Of a DNA stretch of 64,000 nt, positions 21,401-32,840 are shown one piece after another. How positions within the stretch are numbered: the stretch's first letter is position 1; the number at the start of each line of letters is the position of its first letter. The stretch spans positions 4,898,001 through 4,962,000 of the forward strand of contig OY744462.1 in NCBI GenBank assembly GCA_963556145.1, read 5' to 3'. This DNA is from Hygrocybe punicea. Taxonomy: Eukaryota; Basidiomycota; Agaricomycetes; Agaricales; Hygrophoraceae. Position numbers and translations under genes: made by a program. The notes under the pieces are model-generated. The model was not told where the DNA came from. It was given only the letters and a program-made list of their open reading frames with translations, and ran no database searches.

Positions 21401-24400
21401 ATCTAGATTTATCCGTCAATGAAGTTGGCTTTTTACTCCTCGTAAGGAAGCTATGCCCTAATGGAATGGTTTCTGAATATGCTTCACGGAGACTCTCGAG
21501 GAGTGTGTTGTCGTGGATCATATCAGAAGCAAGTGATTCGTCGTTCTCACTTGTTTATTTTCTGACTCACTTTGATTTGTAATAGGATGACAGTTTGGCC
21601 GCCATCCTCCGTGACTTTGTGGCCAAACAAAAAATCCTTCCAGGTGTGCGCTCAGGCGTTGACGAAGTGCCTTGGCCATTTACCCGTAATTTGAGGCCAA
21701 CTCCTTCTGGCTCTGTTAACAACGGTGGTGATTACGTCGCTACTAGACGTGCATTACTTCATCGATATGGTACTCGCTGGCTTCTGGCTCTCCACGATCA
21801 GGATCCGACTCTTTATGTTAAGATATTGTATGACTTTTGCACCGAAGTGGCACAAAAAGGCGCTTCTGGAGATTTTCTCAAGACACAAGCTGAGGATGTA
21901 GCGGCGGTAAATCTATCAATGATTCTTTCATCGTCATCTGATCAATCTACAGAAATCCGAATCTGAATACTTGGATAACATTCTCCGTGTCATCGCCAAA
22001 CTTGTACAAAGCTGCCTATCTTTCAGTATCTTTGACGAGCTGTTTCTTCGCTGGTTAAACTCGGTTCCTAATTTGAACACATTTTCAGTTCGAGAGGTAT
22101 GTTGCTTCTACGTCAACCGGACGCTGATAAATAACCGTGCATATAGCCAATACCATCACTTCTTCGATTATTCCCTGAGGATAAATCACGTTTCAGCACG
22201 TCTTATGAACATACACCTCCCAATTCAGAAGCAGCCAAGGCTGGGCAGACGGCCTCTGATCCTTGGCGGCTAGTTATGACCTTGGCATCCAAGAGCGAAG
22301 AGGGACTATCCCGGAGCTTGCAATGGCTGTGTATCTTCGCATGCTCAGGCATCGACATTCCTGTTTCTATTCATTTTGAATTTTCATCTCTGGCAACCAA
22401 GTTTCATACTTCCCTTACTGATTCACTCTTAATGGTTGAGGCTGCATTCTCGTCGACGTGGCTCAAATCTTTGGGACGTCAAGATTTGCAAACCGTGCTG
22501 TCCACTCTTCATGCTCGCCTGGCCTCTCATGTTTTACATTGCCTCCAGACCAAAAATAATTTGCGCCAAGTGTGAGTTTTGAAGCTGTCTCCAGCTCTTC
22601 CCGCATTTGAATATCAAGGACAGAATACGTTTCATTCGACAGACTTTGTCGACTTGTCTTTTACTCTATGGATGTGAAAGGAAAGATCTACTATCAGCCG
22701 GAATGATCACCGAGGATGAGATTAAGCATCTTCCTTCTCGGTAAGTATATCTGATTTTTGCAGCATGAACTGATTTTTTTCTCTTAGGAGGAAATTGAAC
22801 ACCCGTGGAGCAATGTTGTCGGATCCCATAATCATTGACGTCCAACTAATGGCTGTCCTTGAGCGCTATATCAGTGCTAACATTGAAGAAGTTACCTGTC
22901 TCATCGCCAAATTCTTGAATATGTTTGTCAACGATTCACCGTACCTGGAATCGCATGAAGTGGACAACTTTATTCTCCGTAATGAAAGAGCCTTATGTAC
23001 ATGGTATGTATGCGATATCAGCAGCACCGTGTCGCCAAATTTGATTTCCCGGTAGCGCATGGCATTTCTATGATATACAGCGCCCTGATATCTCAAGCAT
23101 ACGGACCAGTTTTCTTCTCCGAATTCTTGTCGTCGATGCGCAGGCCTTCCAAGCTCTGTTGCAAGATTGCTTCCAAGCAGGTCTAGATTGGGAATCACGG
23201 TAACCTCACTTCTACTACGGCGTCCAAAGCTATCTACTCATCGGTTTCGTAGCTTTATAGCTGTGACACGCCTCTTCCGCATCATTTTGGATGTCAACAG
23301 TCCCGCTTTCAATGTAGAGGGTCGTCAATGGAGATCGAGCGTCATCGATGTCTTCTACTACTATTTCAACGCTGCTTGGGCAGATGAAAAGGTACTTTTT
23401 TATTGAGAATAAACATGCCTTATTTTTTGAGCCAGTTTCTCAGGAGGAAATTCGAATAGCGGTTGACAGTTGGTCACAAACTCTACTTCCAGCCCATTTT
23501 GAAGCTATCACTCTTTGTTGGAATGAGTCACTGGCAAAGGCTCCAATTACTGAACGAGTAAAACTCATTTCATTTCTTATTCAACTTCACCCCCATTTTC
23601 CTAGTTGGAAAGGTAAGAGCAGCTATTCGTATCTGTAACCCACGCTTATGCCTCATAGTTTTGTCCTGGGACGGTATCATTGAAACCCTACTTCAAGATG
23701 ACTACGAGCAACAGAATGGCGACGACGAGGACGGTCCAGCAGCCGCACACCTAGTGAGTGTATCTCACGACATTCATTTTTGCATGTACCGATGAAAATA
23801 TCAGTCCTTGTATGGCCTGTCCTCCAGCGATAGAGCTGAACGAAGGTTGAATGTAGATCCAGAAATGGCCTTGTTGCGAGTAAGCAAAATGTTGAAACTA
23901 TATTCGATGCATTGACCTTGGGGACGTGACAGGTTTCCATAATCTTGCTCAGTCTGCAAATGATCGCGGATGGCATTGCCATTGACGTGTTCTCCCTTTT
24001 GAAAATCAAGGTTTATCTAGTCCAAATACTCGGTTTTCATGATGCGTCGGTTGCACCAGCACCTAATGGGCACGCATTTCATGTTCGCTTTACTGCGGTG
24101 GATATGATTCCGGATCTTTCTCTTCCTTGTGTCGATGAACTCGTTAGAGTCCTGGATGCTCACCACCCGTTTTATCTCGCTCCCTCTGCTGTTGGTGGCC
24201 CGTTTGCTGATGACGACGACCCATGTCCACTTCTTATTGGCTCGATATTCGTGGATGTGTCACTGACCATGTTCTATACCGTCGAGGACATACTCTCATT
24301 GCCAGTTCTCACCATGAAATGCATGTTGGAGTCCCTGATCATCATCGTCCACAAACATGATTTGGAGAGCAGGCCGCTGAGACATCTGCAGGGGCATCTC

Positions 24401-26708
24401 CGCAAAGCGCTCCGACGCGCTTTGGATCTTCTATTGCAGGACATTGGATACGAAATTCGACAACTTGCTTTATCGGTCATTCAAGCATGTACCAAAAAGT
24501 GGTCTGCTCTCATGGGAAACCTCTTATAGTGCGCCATCTTCATCAGAGGATCCGTTTGATTATTTCTCTGACGATCATGTAGCGACGCTGTTGATTCCGT
24601 TGCAAGACTCATAGTTTTGCAACATCATCAAGATCAAGACGCTCTGGTTGTCCAAGGTCGATCTTATATTGAGACAACCGTCACAATGTACCGTACAAGT
24701 ACTTATATTTCTGCCCCGTTGCTCATGGTCTTTTTAGGTTCAGCGGCTTCTTCAATGCTTTATGCAAGGTATAATCTTTGCAACATACGAGTGCTTCTAT
24801 TGACGTCATATCAATTTTGTTTCAGCGTCCCCTTGATGCAAACTTCTTCCTGGTCCTGAAGCACGTTGCGAATACGAATGCTAAAACGATCTCCCATTTA
24901 TCGGAAAGCATGCGAGATGCCCTGCTTCGCGACACTTTAGCCAGGGCAGCCGAAAATGACTACGAGACTTTCCAACCTGTGTTGAACAACCTTCAAACGT
25001 ATGTCGAGGTCGTCCATCATCAAGGTTTCAGTACTGACTTGATGCAATGTGAGTTAACCCAATAATAGTGCGCTCATTCTGTTAAAATCAACTAGTTGTC
25101 GGGTTCTGTCTTACTATGCTCGTACGCCGCACTTCAGAATGGAATGCAGCGTCTTTCAAGTTTGATCCATCTCCTTTGCTTCTTATTCCCGCAATTCTAA
25201 TCCAGCATAATAAAGCGCAAAGTCGAGTGCATAAATTTTTCTCCCCCTCCTAGGCTGTCAACCACTCACCGGAAATTAGGAACTTCTCATGTATACGGAG
25301 ACAGTTATTCGCGCCATCCTAGTCAGATTCCATGTTGACACCACAAGCATTTGGCGTCTCCTCCATGCGACCTCCCGGAAGACTCAATCGCAAAATCAGT
25401 TCCAATCCAATAATATTGCCTCATCAATCTACGAAATCTTGACGGACGGCTTGCGAATGAAATCTCGGATCCTGCCATCAACATTGACGTCTATCCTTGA
25501 GGTTGGTTAGGATACCATGGCTGAACCGATTGGGCACAAACTGACTGCCTTGATTTCTGTTCGACAGGCAATGATGATGCCAGATAAAACGGGTTCTCTC
25601 ATCTTACCGCAAATATACCAAGACTCTTCACTGGTCGACAACGGTGTCCAATTCCTTCAAAACCATATTTGGTCAGACATCTACTCGGAAGATGATTTTG
25701 TTGCTTCCCTAGCTGTGGCCAAGTTTGTTTTAGAGGCCGTCAAGCGTGATCACAGCCTGATAAACGTTCTTCTCTGGCATGATCAAGGGGCAGAGGTTTG
25801 CGGCCTTCATGTCATTTGGTTTCCTTGGGTATGCTAACTACTACGGGCAGAAGGCTTCTCGTCAAAACCTCAGCGTCCGTAGCTGGAATGTTCTGTCACT
25901 GGCAGCTTTATCAGACCCGTCCGGCAAATGGGTCCCAATTCTCTTTTCCCAACTTCCAACGTTCTCATTTGCTCTTTCCTCTTCCCTACGGATCCACAGT
26001 CAATCTAGCACAGGCCTATTAGAACCTGCCACCACCGATATCAATCACGCATACATCGCAATTAAGCTCTGGATTTTGCTTGCACGAAAACATTCCCCAC
26101 ACGAAGAACACTCAGGTGACGCCAGGATAGTTACTCCTGAAATACCGGACGATGGAAACTTGGCGGAAATTCAAGTATGGAGCAATCTATGGCCAGCTTT
26201 CGAAGGCTTGATGAATAGCTTTGATGCAGAAGGACAGACAGGAAATCTCTCAGTGAGTAAACCGCGCATTAGCTGACATGTTAACGATCTAATATTAAAT
26301 ATTAACCCTCGCAGACGCTCACAACGCTGACTTGTTCTTCGGTGGCCAATTTGTTTCTCTTTTTGCGCCAGCTGTGTTCTCCGCTTGCCCTGGAGATATC
26401 AACCAAAAGCACAATACTGACACGATTGCGGGACCTCGGTAGAGAAGAAGCTGCAACAAACAAGGTAAATGATATCCTTTCGTATACTTCTTCGATAACC
26501 TCTTGTAAAGCTGTCTCGGGCACTCCGCGTCATATCCGAACCGCCTAGTGATATGCCATTTGAGAATCTTGTAAGCCAGGCAGCTAAAGAAACTGTCGCG
26601 GCAGAAAAGCTGCAGGCTTTGGAAATCAAACGCAGAGATATTGGCAAGGCCGTTGCAGAGCGAAAACCTGTTCCAGAACGACATCGTCACGGTAGAGTAC
26701 CTACATGA
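18451..26708 (+). CDS. Giant protein with C1-like zinc fingers, family not assigned
   Basis: Very large, many-exon gene encoding roughly 2,400 residues, mostly predicted helical and reminiscent of HEAT/ARM-type solenoids (RRALLHRYGTRWLLALHDQD, FRSFIAVTRLFRIILDVNSP, LRKALRRALDLLLQDIGYEI). The N-terminus is serine/asparagine-rich and includes a doubled GRRxRSPSPV motif. At about 20235-20582 are two cysteine-histidine modules. The first is CRSC-x11-CVFC-x4-H-x2-C. The second fits the C1 spacing H-x12-C-x2-C-x13-C-x2-C-x4-H-x2-C. The C-terminal exon ends in KAVAERKPVPERHRHGRVPT. I recall basidiomycete proteins of this size annotated as phorbol-ester/C1-type or UNC80-like, but cannot confirm either. 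A split into two genes is possible, though the helical character is continuous. Ends 66 bp from the convergent DPM2 stop. Confidence 0.6.
19171..19236 (+). repeat. 33-bp tandem duplication coding for GRRxRSPSPVx twice
   Basis: Two adjacent 33-bp units (19171-19203 and 19204-19236) start GAAGACGTCC and GAAGACGTTC and both end in CTCCTTCCCCGGTTC plus three bases. They encode two arginine-serine copies in frame within the giant C1 protein. Confidence 0.8.
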
Positions 26709-26774
26709 ACCTGGTGACTCGCACCAAGATTGAGTGTGACTATTATACTGGATCCAATGTCAAAAACATTCATA

Positions 26775-27134
26775 TTAAGCAGTCCGAAGCCGAGCTTTCT
26801 GCACCCTTTTACGGTTCTCCTTGATTATCGTTGATCCAACAAAAAGGCCGATAGCAGCCAAGCCAACCACTAGAAGAAAGGCTGGGAGACGTATAGCCCA
26901 CTCTCTTGGAGGAAACAAGTTATGGATCGGACTAGAGACATCGAATAAGGGCTTCCCAAGGAAATGCTTATCAAACCAAGCCATGATCCGCAAAAGGATG
27001 GGACGAACCAGGAGGAGAGCCCAAGTGGTATAGTATGTGAAGACCATGGAAGCCGCCAGCAGCATAGCGCCGCCCAATGCTTTATCACTTGCGCCCTGTA
27101 ACCCAATCAGCGACCGAGGCTTCGAGACATTCAA
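26775..27134 (-). CDS. DPM2: Dolichol-phosphate mannose synthase regulatory subunit DPM2
   Basis: Small ER membrane protein that stabilises the DPM1 synthase making dolichol-phosphate mannose for N-glycans, O-mannosylation and GPI anchors. Single exon, 119 residues. The family pattern is visible: DKALGGAMLLAASMVFTYYT, then TWALLLVRPIL ending the first membrane segment, and PPREWAIRLPAFLLVVGLAA and IGLFVGSTIIKE in the second. It is longer than the 80-odd residues of animal DPM2: there are about 15 extra N-terminal residues and an extended loop (KHFLGKPLFDVSSPIHNLF) between the helices. The tail is basic (KENRKRVQKARLRTA). An N-terminal intron giving a shorter start is possible. It converges on the giant C1 gene and diverges from TRS120 across 109 bp. 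Confidence 0.85.
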   Translation of the reverse strand: MNVSKPRSLIGLQGASDKALGGAMLLAASMVFTYYTTWALLLVRPILLRIMAWFDKHFLGKPLFDVSSPIHNLFPPREWAIRLPAFLLVVGLAAIGLFVGSTIIKENRKRVQKARLRTA

Positions 27135-27243
27135 GGTTGGTCACCATCTCGTTGTGTCGTGGACGTTTGGTTCAGAGTCACGGCAGGCACACTGGCAGGC
27201 ACGTGCAAACTTGAGCGGTGAGTGGAACGACGGTGACCGCGCT

Positions 27244-30200
27244 ATGGATTTTCATGCTTTCGCGTCACTCGCCCATGTCCGTATACTTTTGATACCGGTT
27301 GGTACAATTCAGCGCACCACATATGAGAAATGTGTGGCCGAAATTCGGGCATTTGACACAATTCGGCTGGAGGATATACCCGTCGACAGCAAGGATGAAA
27401 GAGGTACGCCAAGCTTCCCCTCTCAGTGCGCTCTCAGCTTAGTGTTGGTAGGTTTCATGCCAAATCCTCTTTCAACTGGCCATCTCCACCTCAGTTTCCC
27501 CTCTCATCCCCCTCCACCGGCACACGCACCGCTATCATTGCTCCGCCCTGCTCATTTTCCTATGGCGGTAATCGGCCTAGCGGTTTGTTCTCAGACGGAC
27601 TTTTTGTCTGCTACGTTGGCTCAATTCGAAAGCATACTCGCTGATTCGTTTCCATCCGATTCTATGTTCCCACTTGCGAAGAATTGCTTCGTCTTCGAAG
27701 ATGGTGATGGGGCTACAAATATGAACCTTGGTGAAAATATCCCCGGTTTAGTTGTCATTCCCAGTCTGATGGGCAACAAGAGGCTATATATCGGAACTTT
27801 GTTGGCAGACCTTTGCTCACATATCCTGGCCGAGTTTGGAGTCGTGGTCTGTCTTCAGTTCCGTCTACCATTAGCAATTGCTCACGGACGAACCACAGTC
27901 ACAAACACTGGAAAGTCCACTAGGCAATGAGTATCTGAACTCAGCAGTCCTTCCCAATCTACCTCCATTGTCTGATATGCCTAGGCCGCTGGATAATCCC
28001 AATAAACGTGATTCACTTTCACTCACTTCGCGTAGTAGTCAACCAGAATTGGGCAATTCTGGTTTAACTCTTGTCAAACCTGCCACGAAGCGAAATACTT
28101 CATCAAGCGCTGCATTTCGCCAGTCGACTCTTGGTGTCTCTGCTCCTAAAAAACGTATGCCGGGTATTGGAGTTGCCTCGTCCTATGCAAGATTATTTAA
28201 AGTAATTGGGGATTTATTTTTGTTGGCTGGCCGTACAGAGGATGCCCTGGCTCGGTACGTCACGTCCACCTATCCTCGTCCAATCTTGGGGTACATATCT
28301 CGCGGCGTCAGGTATGCAGAAGCTATTGCGCTCTTCAAGTTCCCACAGGATACGATATGGTATGCTTCCGCTCTAGAAGGGATGGCCACAATCCAAGTTC
28401 TTGATGCATGGTCTGCGGGTCATGGACTAGTTCGTTCATTCATCGACGTACCGATGTAATTATGCTAAGTGTCGTTTTCACAGCACACCTCCACCAACGA
28501 TGCAAGAGAACCGTGGTCCGATGTTTGCGAACAGTTGAATCAGGCTATCGCAATCTATTTCAAAGCACCATCTGTTACTGACACGGAACAACACTACCAT
28601 ATCCTTGCATACTTGTATTCCTGTGCCGTGCTTCGACTGGCTGCCCTTCTCTTCTCCATTTGGTCGGCTAAAGGATGGGGACCCCTCGCCTTTGCGAATA
28701 TGTTACAACCTGGCCAGACTCCATACCTTCCTCCAACTCTTACTCACGGGAAGTATCACTCGTCGCTGTATCTGGAACGCATGAGTTCTACGTCGGGCAT
28801 TTCTCGTTCGCTCATAGCTTCCGTTCTGGCCCAAGCTCACGGACCATGGCTGCTTCACCTCGGACCAGTTGAACGGATAGCTGTTTTGGAGGTTATGGCC
28901 GGGATGTACTCGTCCCTTGGGTATAGGCGCAAGGAAGTCTACATTTTACGTGAAGTTCTTGGCTGCATCCTAGATCTTTTAGTGTGCGGTCGAGAAGAAG
29001 ATGGCTACTCTAGAATGTCCAGTCCTCCCGTCTTGCCTGGGCTTACTATCCAAGGTCTTACTTTGGACGGAAATCAACTGGACAAGAAGGGCATTGTAGG
29101 TGTCAGGCAGAATGAAAGCACAGAGGGGAATGAGAGTATCCTAAAGCTTCTCAAATATGTCTGCCATGTGATGGGCGTTGATCTCGACGTTGTACGACTA
29201 GTTGAAGTTGACGGTGCTTCAGGCCTTGATGATCATGAACCACTCACTTCGTCAATAGAAGACGTTCCTCAAGATCCTTTTGGATGGCCAGAGCTACAAG
29301 TAGGTATCATCCGTGAGGCCGTAGCTGTTGCGGAAGCTTTGCCCGGTTCGTCCCCAACGATTCTCCATCATCGTTTCTGAACAAAATTATTTGCAGATCA
29401 GCTTGCGGTTGCGCAATTTGCCTTGTCAGCCCTAAAGACTCTACATACCGTTTTGCTCCCTGGCGACCAGTATCATCTCTACTCTACTTCCGTCAGAGCA
29501 TTAACAACGGCGCGGCGACGCGGCTACACCAAACATATTGAGTATTGGTCCGGTAAACCTATTTATAGCATTGCGGTCTCGCCGTATGTGGCAGCGTCTT
29601 GTGATATACGTTTTTCCTATGCTGAAGTTCTTCGCAGCGTACCATTTGTTAGGTTGCCTATCGAGAAACCAATCTCGGCATTTACGGATACATTGTCAAA
29701 CATTACTCCCACATTATCTGGAGCTAAGGATCTTTTCCTGTATAACCCGAGAAAAGCCGTGACCGCACAAGTAAGTACCCTTCCGTGACCACCATGTCGA
29801 GAGCTACTAAAACTTTCTAGGGTCAAACGTTGGTCGTACAAAACGAGGACTTAGAATTTGTGGTGACATTATGGAACCCATATGTCTTCGATCTAGAACT
29901 CCAATCCTTGGCTCTCAGGTAAGGAGGCATGTTTTGAAAGTATACGCTCAGGCCAAATATATTATTATATATAGCACTTCCGGGGTGCCATTTCAGTCAA
30001 AGTCTGTCGCGGTCATTATCCCGGCCAGCAGCCTTCACCCAGTACTAATCACCGGCAAAGCACTGGAGCCTGGCAGCCTTGTTATCCGAGGTTGTATCGT
30101 CCGAGCTCCTGGTGGAGCCATGAAGGAGTTCGTTCTGCCACTCTCTACCGATGAGGAAGAAGATCGACTGTCACGAAGGCGTGGTGTGTTGCAATGCGAG

Positions 30201-32000
30201 GTAGGGCGTTCAAAGTATTCTGGGCTTGACGCCTTGCCGCGAGAAAAGGCTAGCAGGCGGTCCAGTGTCCAGATAGGCCTTCCCCCAAGGCAGGATCATT
30301 TTCACTTTCTGGAATGCAAAGTTGTGGAGGAGCAGCCTCTATTGCGGATAAGACGCAGTTCAATCACTCACGGCGCTGTGATGTTATATAACGGGGAGAT
30401 GTGTGTCACTTTCACTGTTGAATCTAGCTTTAATCCTGACCCTTTTCACAGGTCTGTTATTCGAATGACTCTATCAAATGTCTCCGCTTTACCAATCGAT
30501 TTCTTGAAGCTCTCTTTCGATGATTCGACTGTCGCCCCTGCTCAGCAAGCACTTGCCGATGGAGATCTTTCCGTTTTCGATACTTACGAGACAGAATATA
30601 ATCTCATTCATCGGCCCATGTTTTCATGGCATACTCAACGAGAATTTGGGGTCCTTAGTCCAGGACAAACAGTCACACTCACTGTCACATGCTTCGGAAA
30701 AGCGGGCTGGTGAGTTCCATTTTTGCTTTTGACCAATCGTTGATGTTCGGCCTAGCACGAGCGGCACTATACATATATCGTACGCTTACGTACATCGACC
30801 CCGAACTACTCTAGAGAAACCGCCGGAAGTCTTTCATGCTCGCCAATTATCATACCCAGTCATGGTTACGGTTTACCACATGCTGGAATGTCATGGAATG
30901 GATATTATTCGTTTCCCTTGCCGCAAGATACCAGGCATCGCTGATAATGTCACTCCCGACATGGCCGTGCCGCAGTCGATTTTTGGTGGGGAAGCAGATT
31001 GGTGTCTGTTTTCTATCGAGGTACGAAACACATACGGTCTGCCGTTTGAGGTGACATTTGAACGCATTCAAGAAGGTCTGCACAACCCAACCCTAGTGAT
31101 CATTACTCACCTTCGTTGCAGGCACTCCACCAGGTTCCACTTCATGTATCGTCCCACCTGGCTCCACCATGAGGTGCATTTCAGTCATAATACAGAGATG
31201 ACCGATTGATATTTGATTGCAGAATTGTGATCCCCATAAAGAAAATTCTTCTTTCTGAAGAGGCCGTTTCAAACCAAATCCCAACCCTCTCAGACAGACA
31301 ATTCGTGCTTACCAAGTCCAATCTCAGCTCTGCTGAAGAGAAAGCCCAACGAGAATTGTTTTGGTATCGTGAAGAGCTTTTTAAAATTATTCGTGGTCGT
31401 TGGCGGGAAGTGAGCCGGCTGATATTTCTTCACATGTTCTTCAATCTCATGATGCCATGGCGATGCTAGGCTGGCGGGACTCGTTCAGGGGACCTCTCAC
31501 TAAGACAACAACGCATGACCTTGCCTATGTTGGAGATCTTGCGTACCGAAGCGGCGAGAGTGCGAATGTCACTGGTTCAACATCAACCTGGTGTTACGAA
31601 TCCGACGCCCCAGCCTATCCCACAAAACGTTGGAAAGTTTTTACCGCCTCTGAATGAGTTCTTGCACCTGCGAATCCAGATTACCAATCTTTCACGTACG
31701 TGGGCCTGAATCTCTTCTCATCTTTTACCCTTGATGTTGTTTCGAACAGTGGCACCGCTAATTTTTACCTTGGACGTGAACATGGAGCCAGCGGAGCACA
31801 TAATCTCTGAGGGCCTTCTCACTGATATACCTGTTGGGCGGTTAGAGAGCGGGGCGTTTACCGAAGTTCAGGTGGCAATCTGTTTTCTGTGTTTTGGCCG
31901 ATTCGATATCAGGGCAGAAGTACGAACTCTGGGCACAACTCGTCACGGCAGAAGGGTTGGGGCAAGTCAATTGAGTGCTGCTGTTGGGGACGACGTATAA
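27244..32000 (+). CDS. TRS120: TRAPPII complex subunit TRS120 (TRAPPC9)
   Basis: Subunit that turns the TRAPP core into the TRAPPII exchange factor for Rab11/Ypt31 at the late Golgi. Starts MDFHAFASLAHVRILLIPVG, with TIQRTTYEKCVAEIRAFDTI and RLEDIP following, the conserved N-terminus of the family. Further matches are PLSTGHLHLSFPSHPPP and ARLFKVIGDLFLLAGRTEDA, a TPR-like helical middle (EHYHILAYLYSC-like segments, RIAVLEVMAGMYSSLGYRRK), and a C-terminal half of beta-rich modules (NPYVFDLELQSLALR, FHFLECKVVEEQPLL, AEHIISEGLLTDIPVGRLES). It ends in FGRFDIRAEVRTLG and SQLSAAVGDDV. More than ten exons, roughly 1,270 residues, near the size expected. I see no frame break. Its stop lies 154 bp from the convergent VPS55 stop. 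Confidence 0.85.
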
Positions 32001-32154
32001 ACCTTACGGTCGGAAGACTAAGTTTCAGCTCACCGGGAGGCGCGGAAATCGACAATTGTCTTTCCTCAATACGCTCCTTTGATAACGACTAGAAGTAAGC
32101 TATTCACACATAAGTACACGAATCTTATTAAATAATCCACATTCTTCCGGTCCG

Positions 32155-32703
32155 TCAGTCTAACTCAGATTCCTGTTTGAAAGCCGCTGTGTAAGCCAAT
32201 ATTGTTCCGTATACCAACCTGTATCACAAGTTAGAAAAGTTCAAACAGACTGGAAAATAGATTTACCCTCCCCCAACAATGGACATGACACAAGCGCCCA
32301 TGTGAATGATCTCCGAGTGCGCCAGAACAATCGGGAAGGCGAACCCAGTAACTACGATGATAGATGTTATGAAACGACCGAGGTCGATTGGTGCCGAGTT
32401 TTCTCCGCTAGAAAACTCATCGGAACCGCAATGAGAGAACAGCGCATTCGGGAGGGGTGCAAGTACAAATGTCAGTGCTAATAAACAGGCCGTCAATCAG
32501 ATTCCCAAAGAATCACCAGGACGTAATGACCATACCGACAAGCAATGGCAACCAGTTTGACCAGAGTGCACAGGAAAGGATGATTAACAAGAATCCTACT
32601 GCAAGCACAAAAGACAGGAGGATAACAGCTATGATATTGAGATTTCAGCACGAATAATGGGCATGTTTTGTGCAGTCTACTGACTTTTGAGGCCGGCTGC
32701 CAT
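32155..32703 (-). CDS. VPS55: Vacuolar protein sorting protein VPS55
   Basis: Small four-helix endosomal membrane protein (leptin-receptor-overlapping-transcript family) that works with VPS68 in late-endosome-to-vacuole transport. Exon 1 is MAAGLK. Then across introns come TVILLSFVLAVGFLLIILSC, ALWSNWLPLLV, an ALTFVLAPLPNALFSHCGSD segment, FITSIIVVTGFAFPIVLAHS, HMGACVMSIVGGG and the last exon LVYGTILAYTAAFKQESELD. These follow the family order exactly. About 140 residues. It shares strand with kinesin-5 upstream, 137 bp away. Confidence 0.88.
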
Positions 32704-32840
32704 AGCTTCAGTGTTGTTGTTCGAACTTGAACTTGAACATGCGGACACATTGTGAGAAATTTGCTAACAGGGATATTATGTAATTGGGACAACTCGGATA
32801 ATAAATTATGGAAGAATAAAAGAAACATATGTGGTGTCAA

